A stretch of DNA of 64,000 nucleotides from Achatina immaculata (lineage: Eukaryota > Mollusca > Gastropoda > Stylommatophora > Achatinidae): NCBI GenBank assembly GCA_009760885.1, contig CM019714.1:1610933-1674932 (forward strand). Direction: 5' to 3'. Positions 1 through 10,410 of the stretch are shown piece by piece. Each line of letters begins with the position of its first letter. Positions within the stretch are counted from its first letter, which is position 1. The notes under the pieces were generated by a model, which was not told the origin of the DNA, made no database searches, and saw only the letters and a list, made by a program, of their open reading frames with translations. Made by a program: the position numbers and the translations under genes.

Positions 1-80
1 CTGATCTTTGCAGGGGTGAAGTGCTGCTCTTAGCGGGGGTGAAGTGCTGATCTTAGCGGGGGTGAAGTGCTGATCTTTAA
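1..80 (+). repeat. 23-bp minisatellite, copy 1 (partial at window edge)
   Basis: About three units of a 23-bp motif containing 'gcgggggtgaagtgctgat'. The same array recurs at 11594-11758 (reverse), 19615-19965 (forward) and 24228-24492 (reverse) with different copy numbers. Confidence 0.9.
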
Positions 81-414
81 AGGTTACATTTTTATACAAT
101 AGTATTTTTTCTAAGGGTGGGAATAGGGAATAGAAAATGTTTAGTCTTTGGGCTGACCCAGCCTCTAAAAATGGATACCATAGAAATCTGGGAAGGTAAA
201 TAGGCCAGGCGTGATACTGACCACATCACACTTTCATGTGCCGAAGATGACGGAAAATCCGGGCCTAATACCTTATTCCCCAATATGCTTTAATGGCATG
301 GAAACGGGAATTTTCCCTTTTCCCTTTTAGTCTTGTCTGAAGCGGAAAATTCAGTAAAATGTGTACAGGTGACATACGAATTTCCTCGGTTTATGCCTAA
401 CAGGATCTTTCTAG

Positions 415-640
415 TATGGCGTTATACAGTGTTGAATTCAAGTATGGAAATATACAGTGTTGAATTCAAGTATGAAAATATACAGTACTGAATTCAACAT
501 GGAGTAATACTGCGTTATTAACTGAAGTGGGGAGTTTTACACTGCTAAATTCAAGTTTGAAGTTATACAGTATTAAATTCATGTATGAAATGGTACAGCA
601 CTAAATTTAAGTATAAAATTATGCAGAGCTGAATTCACTG
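415..640. repeat. Degenerate ~28-bp tandem repeat (copy 1)
   Basis: Successive blocks of the type 'atacagtgttgaattcaag' followed by 'tatggaa', decaying to the right. Mirrored at 11040-11260. Copy 3 (20305-20550) has one extra perfect unit, and copy 4 (23690-23890) is more diverged. The flanks 81-414 and 641-844 hold no recognisable gene. Confidence 0.75.
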
Positions 641-844
641 GACCTTTTCTAAGACATTTTGTACCCAGAAAAAATGATACTATGTGGAAACAGGAACCAA
701 CATGGCTGTTTCAACATGTACAGCTGAACCTGCCCTTTCTTTGAAAAAACTGTTGATTAAGTTGGTTCTAAGGAAATGTTTACGATACTTCAGTATGACG
801 TGGAAAGACAAACAAAAATATTTAAAACGAAAACAAAAGTATCA

Positions 845-970
845 TCATGTTTGCATAATCTTACATACTACATCTGTCCCGTGCCATCAAACGTCACATA
901 GGGCTCGCATGGTATTTCGCCAAGTTTTCCTGTTTCGGCAAGCTTTTCCACCTCATCAAGGGATTTATGT
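845..970 (-). mobile_element. 3' end fragment of the 'RALCDV' LINE family
   Basis: Reverse-strand match to the extreme 3' end of the LINE at 50723-51760: the 'cccttgatgagg' to 'cgagccctatgtgacgtt' stretch followed by 'gatggcacgggacagatg'. It is present in all four copies (10700-10826, 20765-20885, 23350-23465), so it predates the duplications. It is only a tail, with no coding potential of its own. Confidence 0.7.
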
Positions 971-1271
971 CATTTGTATGCTCTCTCTCTCTCTCTCTCT
1001 GAACCTTAAGTGCCCAGGGCACATGGGGCTTCCACAAGGGTTTTCCACAAATGCCTGTCTTTCGCCTTTTTTTCTGCTCTTGCCCAGGTGAGCCCTCTAT
1101 TGCTCAACATCCTTTCTGTTGTTCTTCTCCATGTCTCTTTTGGTCTACCCTTACTTCTGCTCCCCTGTGGTGTCCATCTTAGTGCTTTTTTTGGTAGTGA
1201 GTTGTCAGTCATTCGGAGCACATGTCCCAACCATCGCCAGCTTCTTTCCTCAATAATTGCATTTGTATGCT
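971..1271 (-). mobile_element. 5'-truncated LINE 3' end insertion with target-site duplication
   Basis: The insert 983-1259 is flanked by the direct repeat 'catttgtatgct' (971-982 and 1260-1271). The minus strand encodes the C-terminus of a LINE reverse transcriptase ORF ('GHVLRMTDNSLPKKALRW' to 'EAPCALGT', stop near 1008), followed by a (GA)n tail at 983-1000. Copy 3 (20885-20900) has the uninterrupted target, so this is a real insertion. Mirrored at 10411-10687. A diverged relative lies at 44395-44620. Confidence 0.88.
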
Positions 1272-1819
1272 ACTAGTACTGAAATGGAAACTTGATAAGG
1301 AGCTAATTCGTGTAAAGACCAACTATTTCCTATCTAGTTTTAAACACTAAAAGCTTCTCTGAAATATAAGTATAATATATTCACATCTTCTAGTTCCCGT
1401 TACCTTAGAAACATCTTTCCATTTTTCCTGATTCAGACTTTCATTTTAAGAAGATAATTTAACACAGATTAAGTCTAACGCAGAAGACGTACTTCATTTC
1501 TATGCAAAATTTAGCAACACTTCTCCTTCACGAACCACTACTCTGGGATAACTTTTGACAAGATGACACCAGATAGTAAAAAAGAGAAACTGATTTACTT
1601 TAGACATCTGCTGAACAGGACACGAAAAGCTTGCAAAAGATATGTTATCTATAATTTTATAACTTACTTTGAACGGGAAACAGTACGTGCATAGTGTCTC
1701 GGAAATATAGATTTATTTTCTAAGAACTGAGAAATTACAAAATGACATTTATATTATTTTTTCAACGAATCAAGCCAATCCAATAGTTTTTTTCTTCCGT
1801 TCATTACAATTAATCTACA
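1272..1819. other. Non-coding part of the duplicated segment
   Basis: AT-rich sequence without a supportable gene. It is shared with 9850-10398 (reverse), 20900-21445 (forward) and 22810-23335 (reverse). Its distal part also resembles 44215-44340 downstream of the intact GIMAP gene, which ties it to the GIMAP 3' flank. Confidence 0.7.
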
Positions 1820-1830
1820 ATGAATCGTCC

Positions 1831-2400
1831 CAGAACTGTTGCCCTGATTAGTCATGCCATAAAATTATGTTAAAAATCATAATCGTAAGAAAATAGAAGA
1901 AGAAGTCAATATGGTACAAGCTGGTTTCAGGCAAGGAAGAGGATCAAGAGATCATATATTCAATATAAGATTAATAATAGAGAAATGCAGGGAGTTTAAT
2001 GTGAATCTATATTTATCCTTTATAGACTACTCAAAGGCATTTGATTGTGTACAACACCAGAAACTTTGAGAAATAATGGAGAAACACATTTGATACAATT
2101 AACATCACTGATGTATCTAGACCAATAAGAAGCAGTAAGAATAAATGGTGAAACAACAACTTGGTTTGACATAAAACAAGGGGTCCGTCAGGGGTGCATA
2201 TTGTCACCCTACTTATTTAACTTGTATACTGAAAATATAATGAAGAATGTTAGAGAAGATGTAGACAAAGAATATTACGATGTCGTAACAATTGGAGGTT
2301 ATGAAATACCAGAGATTAGATATGCTGATGACACAGTGTTACTGTCCACAACACAAAAAGGAATGGAAAAACTAATTATGTCAGTCCGTAAGAACAACGA
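1831..2400 (+). pseudogene. Outer RTE-like LINE, upstream piece (interrupted)
   Basis: This 5'-truncated RTE-like element starts in the RT domain ('ALISHAIK') and includes 'FIDYSKAFDCV', the 'QGVRQGCILSPYLFNLYTEN' motif and the catalytic 'RYADD'. The frame is broken: there is a stop in 'QKL*' and a deletion after 'NNGET'. The element begins right after the target 'atgaatcgtcc' (1820-1830), which is repeated at 6248-6258. It is cut at 2400 by a second element and resumes at 5579. Mirrored on the minus strand at 9270-9839. Confidence 0.9.
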
Positions 2401-5400
2401 TGATCTCAATGTAGGGACAATGGCTACGATCACTGACTAGTACAGTCACTGCCCGGAAGGAAAGCAATGGTAAACTACCTTCTGGAAACATACCAAGAAA
2501 CCCAAGCAGCAATCATGGAAAGTCAAATAGGAAAAAGATCTGGTGGTGAGTCCCCCAGGCCAGATAGATCTAATTTTAACACTGGGGAAGAGTGTGAGGC
2601 AGAGGTCGGTACTAGTAATTGTGATGACGGACAAAATCCTGACGGTGTTACCAAGGAAAACCCCTGTATCAAACTAAAAAGAAAAATAAGAGTAGGAACA
2701 TGGAATGTAAGAAGTATGTATGAGGGAAAATATCAAGTAATAAGTGACGAGATGAAAAGAACGCGGATACACATTTTGGGAATCTGCGAACATCGATGGA
2801 AAGGATCAGGACACTTTAAGAGCGAGAATGATAATATATTTATATATTCTGGCGGAGAAGTAGGAGGAAAGAATGGAGTGGCTTTTTATTTGGACAAATC
2901 AACATCAAAAGCATTACTAGGCTACAATCCAGTAAGTGATAGAATCCTAACAATCAGACTTAAGGGCATTCCTAGAAATGTAACAGTCATCCAGGTATAT
3001 GCACCTACATCAGCAGCAGAAGAAGATGAAGTAGAACATTTTTATAACACACTGCAGACGACAATGGACCAGGTACGGAAAAATGATATTGTATTTATAA
3101 TGGGTGATTTTAATGCAAAAATTGGTACAGAAAGAGCAGAAGATGAAGGACAAGTTGTAGGGAAATTTAGCATAGGACACAGAAATGAGGCAGGTGACAA
3201 TCTAATGGCGTTTTGTATGGAAAATGAGCTAATGATCGCTAACACACTTTTTAAACAACATCCAAGAAGACTTTACAAATGGACATCACCTGATGGGAAA
3301 ACCAGGAATCAAATAGATTACATTTTAGTGCAGAGAAGGTGGAGGTCAAGCATAACATCAGCAAAAACTTTACCAAGTGCTTATTGTGACACGGACCATG
3401 AGTTATTAATAGCAGACATGAAGATAAAGATAAAAAAGTTAGTTATGGGATCAAGACCACTCCGCTTTGACCTTACAAATATACCAGAACAATACGGTAT
3501 AGAAGTGAAGAACTGTTTCGAAATCCTGATGGCTGTACAGGAAGAGATGACACCAGATGAATTGGCTACGCAGGCCAAAGATATCTTAGTAACAACAGCT
3601 AAAGACATGGTTCCAGTAAAGAAAACACAAAAGAATAGATGGATCACAGCAGGTACACTAGAACTGATAAAACAATGTAGAGAAATGAAGAAGCAATGGA
3701 GAGTGACAAACAACAACAAAGATAAATATAAAACTTTAACAAAAGAAGTACGAAGAAACATAAGAAAAGACAAAAAACAATACATACAAGATTGTTGTGA
3801 AAGAATAGAAGAACATCAGAGGTGTGGAAGAGATAGTGAAATGTTTAAAGAAATGAAGACATTGACGAGAAATGTCACACCTAAGTTAAATGTAATTTGT
3901 GATGAGATGGGGAATACCCTGACAGAGACAGAGGAAATTCTGGAAAGATGGAAGGATTATTGCAAAAGAATGTATGAAACAACCGACTGTGGAAGCAGAA
4001 ATCAACAGTGTGAATTATTATTGGAGGAGAAAGAACCCGAGCCGACAATGGAAGAAGTTTTATGGGCAATAAAGAGTCTGAAAAATGGTAAATCACCAGG
4101 ATGTGATGAGATAACCGCTGAATTTATTAAAGCAGGAGGAAAGGAGTGTGCAACAATCTATCATGCACTATGTAAAAAGATATGGCATTCAGGTATTTGG
4201 CCAAAAGAATGGAAAAGAACTGTATTCATACCACTGCCAAAAAAGGGTAACCTGAAATTATGCACCAACTACAGACCTGTTGCCCTGATTAGTCATGCCA
4301 GTAAAATTCTGTTAAAAATCATAATGGGTAGACTTCGAAAGAAAATAGAAGAAGAAGTCAATATGGTCCAAGCTGGCTTCAGGTAAGGAAGAGGATCAAG
4401 AGATCATATATTCAATATAAGATTAATAATAGAGAAATGCAGGGAGTTTAATGTGAATCTATATTTATCCTTTATAGACTACTCAAAGGCATTTGATTGT
4501 GTACAACACCAGAAACTTTGGGAAATAATGGAAAAAATGGGATTTCCAACACATTTGATACAATTAACATCACTGCTGTATTTAGACCAACAAGCAGCAG
4601 TAAGAATAAATGGTGAAACAACAACTTGGTTTGACATAAAACAAGGGGTCCGTCAGGGGTGCATATTGTCACCCTACTTATTTAACTTGTATACTGAAAA
4701 TATAATGAGGAATGTTAGAGAAGATGTAGACAAAGAATATTACGATGCCATAACAGTTGGAGGTTATGAAATACCAGAGATTAGATATGCTGATGACACA
4801 GTATTGCTGTCCACAACACAAGAAGGAATGGAAAAACTAATTATGTCAGTCCGCAAGAACAGCGAAGAGCAGAACCTCTATCTTAATGCAAAGAAAACTA
4901 AAGTGATGACAACTGACAAAACAAACAAGGCAACTGAAATATGTATCAGTGAGGAAAAACTGGAAGAAGTGGAGAGTTTTGAATATCTTGGATCACTACT
5001 AACTAATAATGGAGATACAATGCGGGAAATTAAAAGGAGGACATCTATTGCTCTTCAGAAAGTAAAACAAATAAAGAATCTGTGGAGAGGAGCAGACAGA
5101 ACCACAAAAATAAGATTTTTAAGGGCATGCATCTTTCCCATCGCAACATATGCCTGTGAGACCTGGACACTTAACAAAACAGCTGAGAAGCACATAAATG
5201 CCTTTGAATGTAAATGCTATAGAAGAGTTCTCCAAATATCGTGGACACAAAAAAGAACAAATATATCTATACTACAAGAGCTTAATATTGAAGAAGGCTG
5301 GCTAGTAAAGAGGATTAAAGAGAGAAAACTTAAATATTTTGGCCACATTAAACGTCATGATAATTTAGAGAAGACCGTATTGGAAGGATACATAATGGGA

Positions 5401-5567
5401 AAAAGAAAAAGAGGAAGACCGAAACGAAGATGGCTGCAAGACATCGTTGATGATCTGGAAATGGATGCAGCAGCAGCAGGCCATCTTGCTCACAACCGCG
5501 AGGCCTACAGGAGTGCTGTTTGGGAGGCAAAGTTCCGCAAGGGACATGCAAAGGAATGAATGAAATG
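2401..5567 (+). mobile_element. Full-length RTE-like LINE nested in the outer RTE-like copy
   Basis: The element is about 3.17 kb: a 66-bp 5' leader, one ~1030-codon ORF (2467-5559) and a very short 3' end ('aatgaatgaaatg') with an ATGA-type tail. It is flanked by the 11-bp target duplication 'aagaacaacga' (2390-2400 and 5568-5578). Removing it rejoins the outer element at 'aagaacaacga/agagcagaacc', exactly as expected from the intact sequence at 4858-4875. A short compact element with one EN-RT ORF and a microsatellite tail fits the RTE clade. The clade assignment is by eye. Confidence 0.9.
2467..5559 (+). pseudogene. RTE-like endonuclease/reverse transcriptase ORF with one nonsense codon
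   Basis: This is the polyprotein for target-primed reverse transcription. The apurinic-like endonuclease spans about residues 72-320, with 'GTWNVRS' (77-83), Glu108 in 'GICEHRW', 'YAP' (178-180), 'GDFNA' (213-217), 'NQIDYILV' and 'DTDHELL' (308-314). The RT spans about 560-850: 'IPLPKKGNLKLCTNYRPVAL', 'FIDYSKAFD' (~669-677), 'RQGCILSP' and 'YADD' (~774-777). The C-terminus has the LINE zinc-knuckle-like and basic region 'GKRKRGRPKRRW'. The frame is open from 2467 to 5559 except for a TAA at 4384-4386 (codon 640), where homologous copies read CAA or CAT. A single C-to-T change therefore explains the break, and both halves stay in the same frame. The start at 2467 is the first ATG after the 66-bp leader. 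The element looks young. Confidence 0.9.
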
Positions 5568-5578
5568 AAGAACAACGA

Positions 5579-6247
5579 AGAGCAGAACCTCTATCTTAAT
5601 GCAAAGAAAAGTAAATTGATGACAACTGACAAAACAAACATGCCAGCTGAAATATATATCAACGAGGAAAAACTGGAAGAAGTGGAGAGTTTTGAATATC
5701 TTGGATCACTGCTGACTAATAATGGAGATACAAAGAGGGAAATTAAAAGCAGGACATCTATTGCTCTTCAGAAAGTAAAACAAATAAAGAATCTGCGGAG
5801 AGTAACAGACAGAACTACAAAAATAAGATTTTTAAGGGCATGCATCTTTCCCATCGCTACATATGCCTGTGAGACCTGGACACTTAACAAAACAGCTGAG
5901 AAACACATAAATGCCTTTGAATGTAAACGCTACAGAAGAGTTCTCCAAATATCATGGACACAAAAAAGAACAAATATATCTATACTAAAAGAGCTTAATA
6001 TTGAAGAAGGCTGGCTAGTAAAAAGGATTAAGAGAGAAAACTTAAATATTTAGAGAAGACCGTATTGGAAGGATACATAATGGGAAAAAGAAAAAGAGGA
6101 CGACTAAAACGAAGATGGCTGCAAGAAATCGTTGACGATCTGCAAATGGACACAGCAGCAGCAGCAGGCCATCTTGCACACAACCGAGAGGCCTACAGGA
6201 GTGCTGTTTGGGAGGCAAAGTTCCGCAAGGGACATGCAAATGAATGA
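5579..6247 (+). pseudogene. Outer RTE-like LINE, downstream piece
   Basis: Continues the element interrupted at 2400. It encodes the post-RT region ('EEVESFEYLGSLLTNNGDT', 'FLRACIFPIATYACETWTL') and then loses frame near 6040, where a short deletion removes the part of 'LKYFGHIKRHDN' found in the inner element. The 3'-terminal 'AVWEAKFRKGHANE' is readable in another frame. It ends in an (atga)n tail at 6236-6250 and the target repeat 'atgaatcgtcc' at 6248-6258. Confidence 0.9.
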
Positions 6248-6259
6248 ATGAATCGTCCA

Positions 6260-6953
6260 AAGTGGCTTTACAGTTTTTTTAATGAAATAACTGCACTTAT
6301 TTGGTTGTGTTCTGTTGTTGGTAGTTCATATTTTCAAACTGCTTCAAACATTAAAAATAAGATATCGCGTCATTTCCCAGAACAAATTCAGGCCAGATTT
6401 GTCTTGTGCAAAAAAAAGCTCTGTTTTCTTTTTCAAATATTAAACGTATTTTAGAACATTTTAAAACACAGTTTAAAACCATAGCAGCAACAGAACTTTA
6501 ATTAGAGACAACAGACCATCATTTTCAATCAGAAACAAATTCGTTTAAATATAAGTGTTGTTTACCAGCTGAATAAATGTCTATGGAGCTGTTCACTGGA
6601 CTCTGTCGTGCATGTCAGAAGAAACTTTCTTCGAGTCATGTTTTTTTAAACAATATTTCTCATCACGGCCAGACAACATTATTCGTATCAGGATTTTGAG
6701 AACATAAGTAAATTTTTTTGTCCGAACAATATGTTCATTTCTGTTTGAACATAAAATTGTTATTAGTTTGTATGCGCAGTGAACTTGAACAATACTTCAG
6801 GCACAGTTCATAAGCTTCTAGATGTGCTGGACATGTTATATATGACTGGAGCTGAACACGTTAATGTTGGACTGTCTGATGCCATGTTCTCAGGTTATGT
6901 TTTATAAACCAAAATAACGCTCTTGTGTGGTCAGATTCCTGGTCTGGTGATAT
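6260..6953 (-). other. GIMAP 3'-UTR/flank copy (minus strand)
   Basis: Reverse complement is homologous to 22110-22796 and, more distantly, to 43520-44200 downstream of the intact GIMAP ORF. Shared blocks include 'aacctgagaacatggcat', 'catatataacatgtccagca' and 'atttattcagctggtaaac'. No ORF. It lies directly 3' of the GIMAP-tail part of the chimeric ORF. Confidence 0.8.
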
Positions 6954-9203
6954 TTAGGTAAACCAAGATTTAACTCCTTGGAACACAAAGGAGGAAATGT
7001 CTCTAACCTTGTTAAAGATACCTTCATTGTCTTTGGATTTCATTTCCTGGTATTTCTTTTCCAATTCTTCCATCCCATCCTTATGTTTCTTTTGTTCTTT
7101 TTCTTGTTCTTTCTGTAGTTTTCTTTCTAATTCTTTCATCTCTTTCTTTCTCTGTTCTTCTGCTTCATGTCGCTTCTTCTCTTGTTCCTGTTCGATCATT
7201 CTGCGTTCTTCTTTTAAACGTTCTTCTTTTAACCTTTCTTGAAATTCCTTCTTTTTGTTTTTTTTTTTTAGTTTTTCTTCCATGATCCTTCTAGTTTCTT
7301 CTTCTCGTTTCATAAATATTTCTATTTTCTTTCGAAGTCTACCCATTATGATTTTTAACAGAATTTTACTGGCATGACTAATCAGGGCAACAGGTCTGTA
7401 GTTGGTGCATAATTTCAGGTTACCCTTTTTTGGCAGTGGTATGAATACAGTTCTTTTCCATTCTTTTGGCCAAATACCTGAATGCCATATCTTTTTACAT
7501 AGTGCATGATAGATTGTTGCACACTCCTTTCCTCCTGCTTTAATAAATTCAGCGGTTATCTCATCACATCCTGGTGATTTACCATTTTTCAGACTCTTTA
7601 TTGCCCATAAAACTTCTTCCATTGTCGGCTCGGGTTCTTTCTCCTCCAATAATAATTCACACTGTTGATTTCTGCTTCCACAGTCGGTTGTTTCATACAT
7701 TCTTTTGCAATAATCCTTCCATCTTTCCAGAATTTCCTCTGTCTCTGTCAGGGTATTCCCCATCTCATCACAAATTACATTTAACTTAGGTGTGACATTT
7801 CTCGTCAATGTCTTCATTTCTTTAAACATTTCACTATCTCTTCCACACCTCTGATGTTCTTCTATTCTTTCACAACAATCTTGTATGTATTGTTTTTTGT
7901 CTTTTCTTATGTTTCTTCGTACTTCTTTTGTTAAAGTTTTATATTTATCTTTGTTGTTGTTTGTCACTCTCCATTGCTTCTTCATTTCTCTACATTGTTT
8001 TATCAGTTCTAGTGTACCTGCTGTGATCCATCTATTCTTTTGTGTTTTCTTTACTGGAACCATGTCTTTAGCTGTTGTTACTAAGATATCTTTGGCCTGC
8101 GTAGCCAATTCATCTGGTGTCATCTCTTCCTGTACAGCCATCAGGATTTCGAAACAGTTCTTCACTTCTATACCGTATTGTTCTGGTATATTTGTAAGGT
8201 CAAAGCGGAGTGGTCTTGATCCCATAACTAACTTTTTTATCTTTATCTTCATGTCTGCTATTAATAACTCATGGTCCGTGTCACAATAAGCACTTGGTAA
8301 AGTTTTTGCTGATGTTATGCTTGACCTCCACCTTCTCTGCACTAAAATGTAATCTATTTGATTCCTGGTTTTCCCATCAGGTGATGTCCATTTGTAAAGT
8401 CTTCTTGGATGTTGTTTAAAAAGTGTGTTAGCGATCATTAGCTCATTTTCCATACAAAACGCCATTAGATTGTCACCTGCCTCATTTCTGTGTCCTATGC
8501 TAAATTTCCCTACAACTTGTCCTTCATCTTCTGCTCTTTCTGTACCAATTTTTGCATTAAAATCACCCATTATAAATACAATATCATTTTTCCGTACCTG
8601 GTCCATTGTCGTCTGCAGTGTGTTATAAAAATGTTCTACTTCATCTTCTTCTGCTGCTGATGTAGGTGCATATACCTGGATGACTGTTACATTTCTAGGA
8701 ATGCCCTTAAGTCTGATTGTTAGGATTCTATCACTTACTGGATTGTAGCCTAGTAATGCTTTTGATGTTGATTTGTCCAAATAAAAAGCCACTCCATTCT
8801 TTCCTCCTACTTCTCCGCCAGAATATATAAATATATTATCATTCTCGCTCTTAAAGTGTCCTGATCCTTTCCATCGATGTTCGCAGATTCCCAAAATGTG
8901 TATCCGCGTTCTTTTCATCTCGTCACTTATTACTTGATATTTTCCCTCATACATACTTCTTACATTCCATGTTCCTACTCTTATTTTTCTTTTTAGTTTG
9001 ATACAGGGGTTTTCCTTGGTAACACCGTCAGGATTTTGTCCGTCATCACAATTACTAGTACCGACCTCTGCCTCACACTCTTCCCCAGTGTTAAAATTAG
9101 ATCTATCTGGCCTGGGGGACTCACCACCAGATCTTTTTCCTATTTGACTTTCCATGATTGCTGCTTGGGTTTCTTGGTATGTTTCCAGAAGGTAGTTTAC
9201 CAT
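6954..9203 (-). CDS. Chimeric ORF: RTE-like endonuclease/partial RT fused in frame to a GIMAP coiled-coil tail
   Basis: A 749-codon ORF. Residues 1-628 match the inner RTE-like ORF (2467 onward) with no difference I could see: a complete endonuclease domain with all visible catalytic motifs, plus the start of RT up to 'MGRLRKKIE'. The 'YADD' catalytic part of RT is missing, so it cannot be an active RT. Residues 629-749 are not LINE: they run from 'FMKREEETRRIMEEKL' through a charged coiled coil to 'MEELEKKYQEMKSKDNEG' and end 'GVKSWFT'. They match the C-terminus of the GIMAP GTPase at 42146-43519. The junction at 7320 sits in shared 'gaaagaaa/agaaa' sequence, which suggests microhomology. 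The join is upstream of the codon that is nonsense in the plus-strand element, so the frame stays open. Whether it is expressed is unknown. It may simply be a young rearrangement. Confidence 0.75.
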   Translation of the reverse strand: MVNYLLETYQETQAAIMESQIGKRSGGESPRPDRSNFNTGEECEAEVGTSNCDDGQNPDGVTKENPCIKLKRKIRVGTWNVRSMYEGKYQVISDEMKRTRIHILGICEHRWKGSGHFKSENDNIFIYSGGEVGGKNGVAFYLDKSTSKALLGYNPVSDRILTIRLKGIPRNVTVIQVYAPTSAAEEDEVEHFYNTLQTTMDQVRKNDIVFIMGDFNAKIGTERAEDEGQVVGKFSIGHRNEAGDNLMAFCMENELMIANTLFKQHPRRLYKWTSPDGKTRNQIDYILVQRRWRSSITSAKTLPSAYCDTDHELLIADMKIKIKKLVMGSRPLRFDLTNIPEQYGIEVKNCFEILMAVQEEMTPDELATQAKDILVTTAKDMVPVKKTQKNRWITAGTLELIKQCREMKKQWRVTNNNKDKYKTLTKEVRRNIRKDKKQYIQDCCERIEEHQRCGRDSEMFKEMKTLTRNVTPKLNVICDEMGNTLTETEEILERWKDYCKRMYETTDCGSRNQQCELLLEEKEPEPTMEEVLWAIKSLKNGKSPGCDEITAEFIKAGGKECATIYHALCKKIWHSGIWPKEWKRTVFIPLPKKGNLKLCTNYRPVALISHASKILLKIIMGRLRKKIEIFMKREEETRRIMEEKLKKKNKKKEFQERLKEERLKEERRMIEQEQEKKRHEAEEQRKKEMKELERKLQKEQEKEQKKHKDGMEELEKKYQEMKSKDNEGIFNKVRDISSFVFQGVKSWFT

Positions 9204-9269
9204 TGCTTTCCTTCCGGGCAGTGACTGTACTAGTCAGTGATCGTAGCCATTGTCCCTACATTGAGATCA

Positions 9270-9839
9270 TCGTTGTTCTTACGGACTGACATAATTAGTT
9301 TTTCCATTCCTTTTTGTGTTGTGGACAGTAACACTGTGTCATCAGCATATCTAATCTCTGGTATTTCATAACCTCCAATTGTTACGACATCGTAATATTC
9401 TTTGTCTACATCTTCTCTAACATTCTTCATTATATTTTCAGTATACAAGTTAAATAAGTAGGGTGACAATATGCACCCCTGACGGACCCCTTGTTTTATG
9501 TCAAACCAAGTTGTTGTTTCACCATTTATTCTTACTGCTTCTTATTGGTCTAGATACATCAGTGATGTTAATTGTATCAAATGTGTTTCTCCATTATTTC
9601 TCAAAGTTTCTGGTGTTGTACACAATCAAATGCCTTTGAGTAGTCTATAAAGGATAAATATAGATTCACATTAAACTCCCTGCATTTCTCTATTATTAAT
9701 CTTATATTGAATATATGATCTCTTGATCCTCTTCCTTGCCTGAAACCAGCTTGTACCATATTGACTTCTTCTTCTATTTTCTTACGATTATGATTTTTAA
9801 CATAATTTTATGGCATGACTAATCAGGGCAACAGTTCTG
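9270..9839 (-). pseudogene. Outer RTE-like LINE fragment (mirror of 1831-2400)
   Basis: Same RT fragment with 'YADD' and the same internal stop and deletion as 1831-2400. Target sequence 'atgaatcgtcc' (reverse) lies at 9840-9850. The inner-element leader follows at 9204-9269. Confidence 0.88.
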
Positions 9840-10410
9840 GGACGATTCATTGTAGATTAATTGTAATGAACGGAAGAAAAAAACTATTGGATTGGCTTGA
9901 TTCGTTGAAAAAATAATATAAATGTCATTTTGTAATTTCTCAGTTCTTAGAAAATAAATCTATATTTCCGAGACACTATGCACGTACTGTTTCCCGTTCA
10001 AAGTAAGTTATAAAATTATAGATAACATATCTTTTGCAAGCTTTTCGTGTCCTGTTCAGCAGATGTCTAAAGTAAATCAGTTTCTCTTTTTTACTATCTG
10101 GTGTCATCTTGTCAAAAGTTATCCCAGAGTAGTGGTTCGTGAAGGAGAAGTGTTGCTAAATTTTGCATAGAAATGAAGTACGTCTTCTGCGTTAGACTTA
10201 ATCTGTGTTAAATTATCTTCTTAAAATGAAAGTCTGAATCAGGAAAAATGGAAAGATGTTTCTAAGGTAACGGGAACTAGAAGATGTGAATATATTATAC
10301 TTATATTTCAGAGAAGCTTTTAGTGTTTAAAACTAGATAGGAAATAGTTGGTCTTTACACGAATTAGCTCCTTATCAAGTTTCCATTTCAGTACTAGTAG
10401 CATACAAATG

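Larger units (their letters stand above)
1..4350 (+). repeat. Left arm of a 4.35 kb near-perfect inverted repeat (copy 1)
   Basis: Reading this arm forward matches the reverse complement of 7320-11669. Paired coordinates sum to 11670, or to 11671 to the left of position ~829, where copy 1 has one A fewer in a homopolymer. That is the only difference I noticed. The match ends at 4350: this arm continues the LINE while the other arm switches to a GIMAP tail. The outer end may continue beyond the window, because position 1 lies inside the 23-bp minisatellite. Confidence 0.93.

Noticed and set aside
92..283. 63-codon ORF repeated at 11388-11579, 19980-20171 and 24014-24202
   Set aside because: The duplicated DNA keeps it open. 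Copy 4 has many replacements and a changed end, and there is no coding signature.
684..1091. Short ORFs starting METGTNMAVSTC, present in all four segment copies (684, 10987 reverse, 20600, 23641 reverse)
   Set aside because: Conservation is explained by DNA duplication. One copy has a frameshift, no family similarity is seen, and the end runs into LINE 3' sequence.
3381..3785. Minus-strand 134-codon ORF, also at 7885-8289
   Set aside because: Antisense shadow of the RTE-like ORF.
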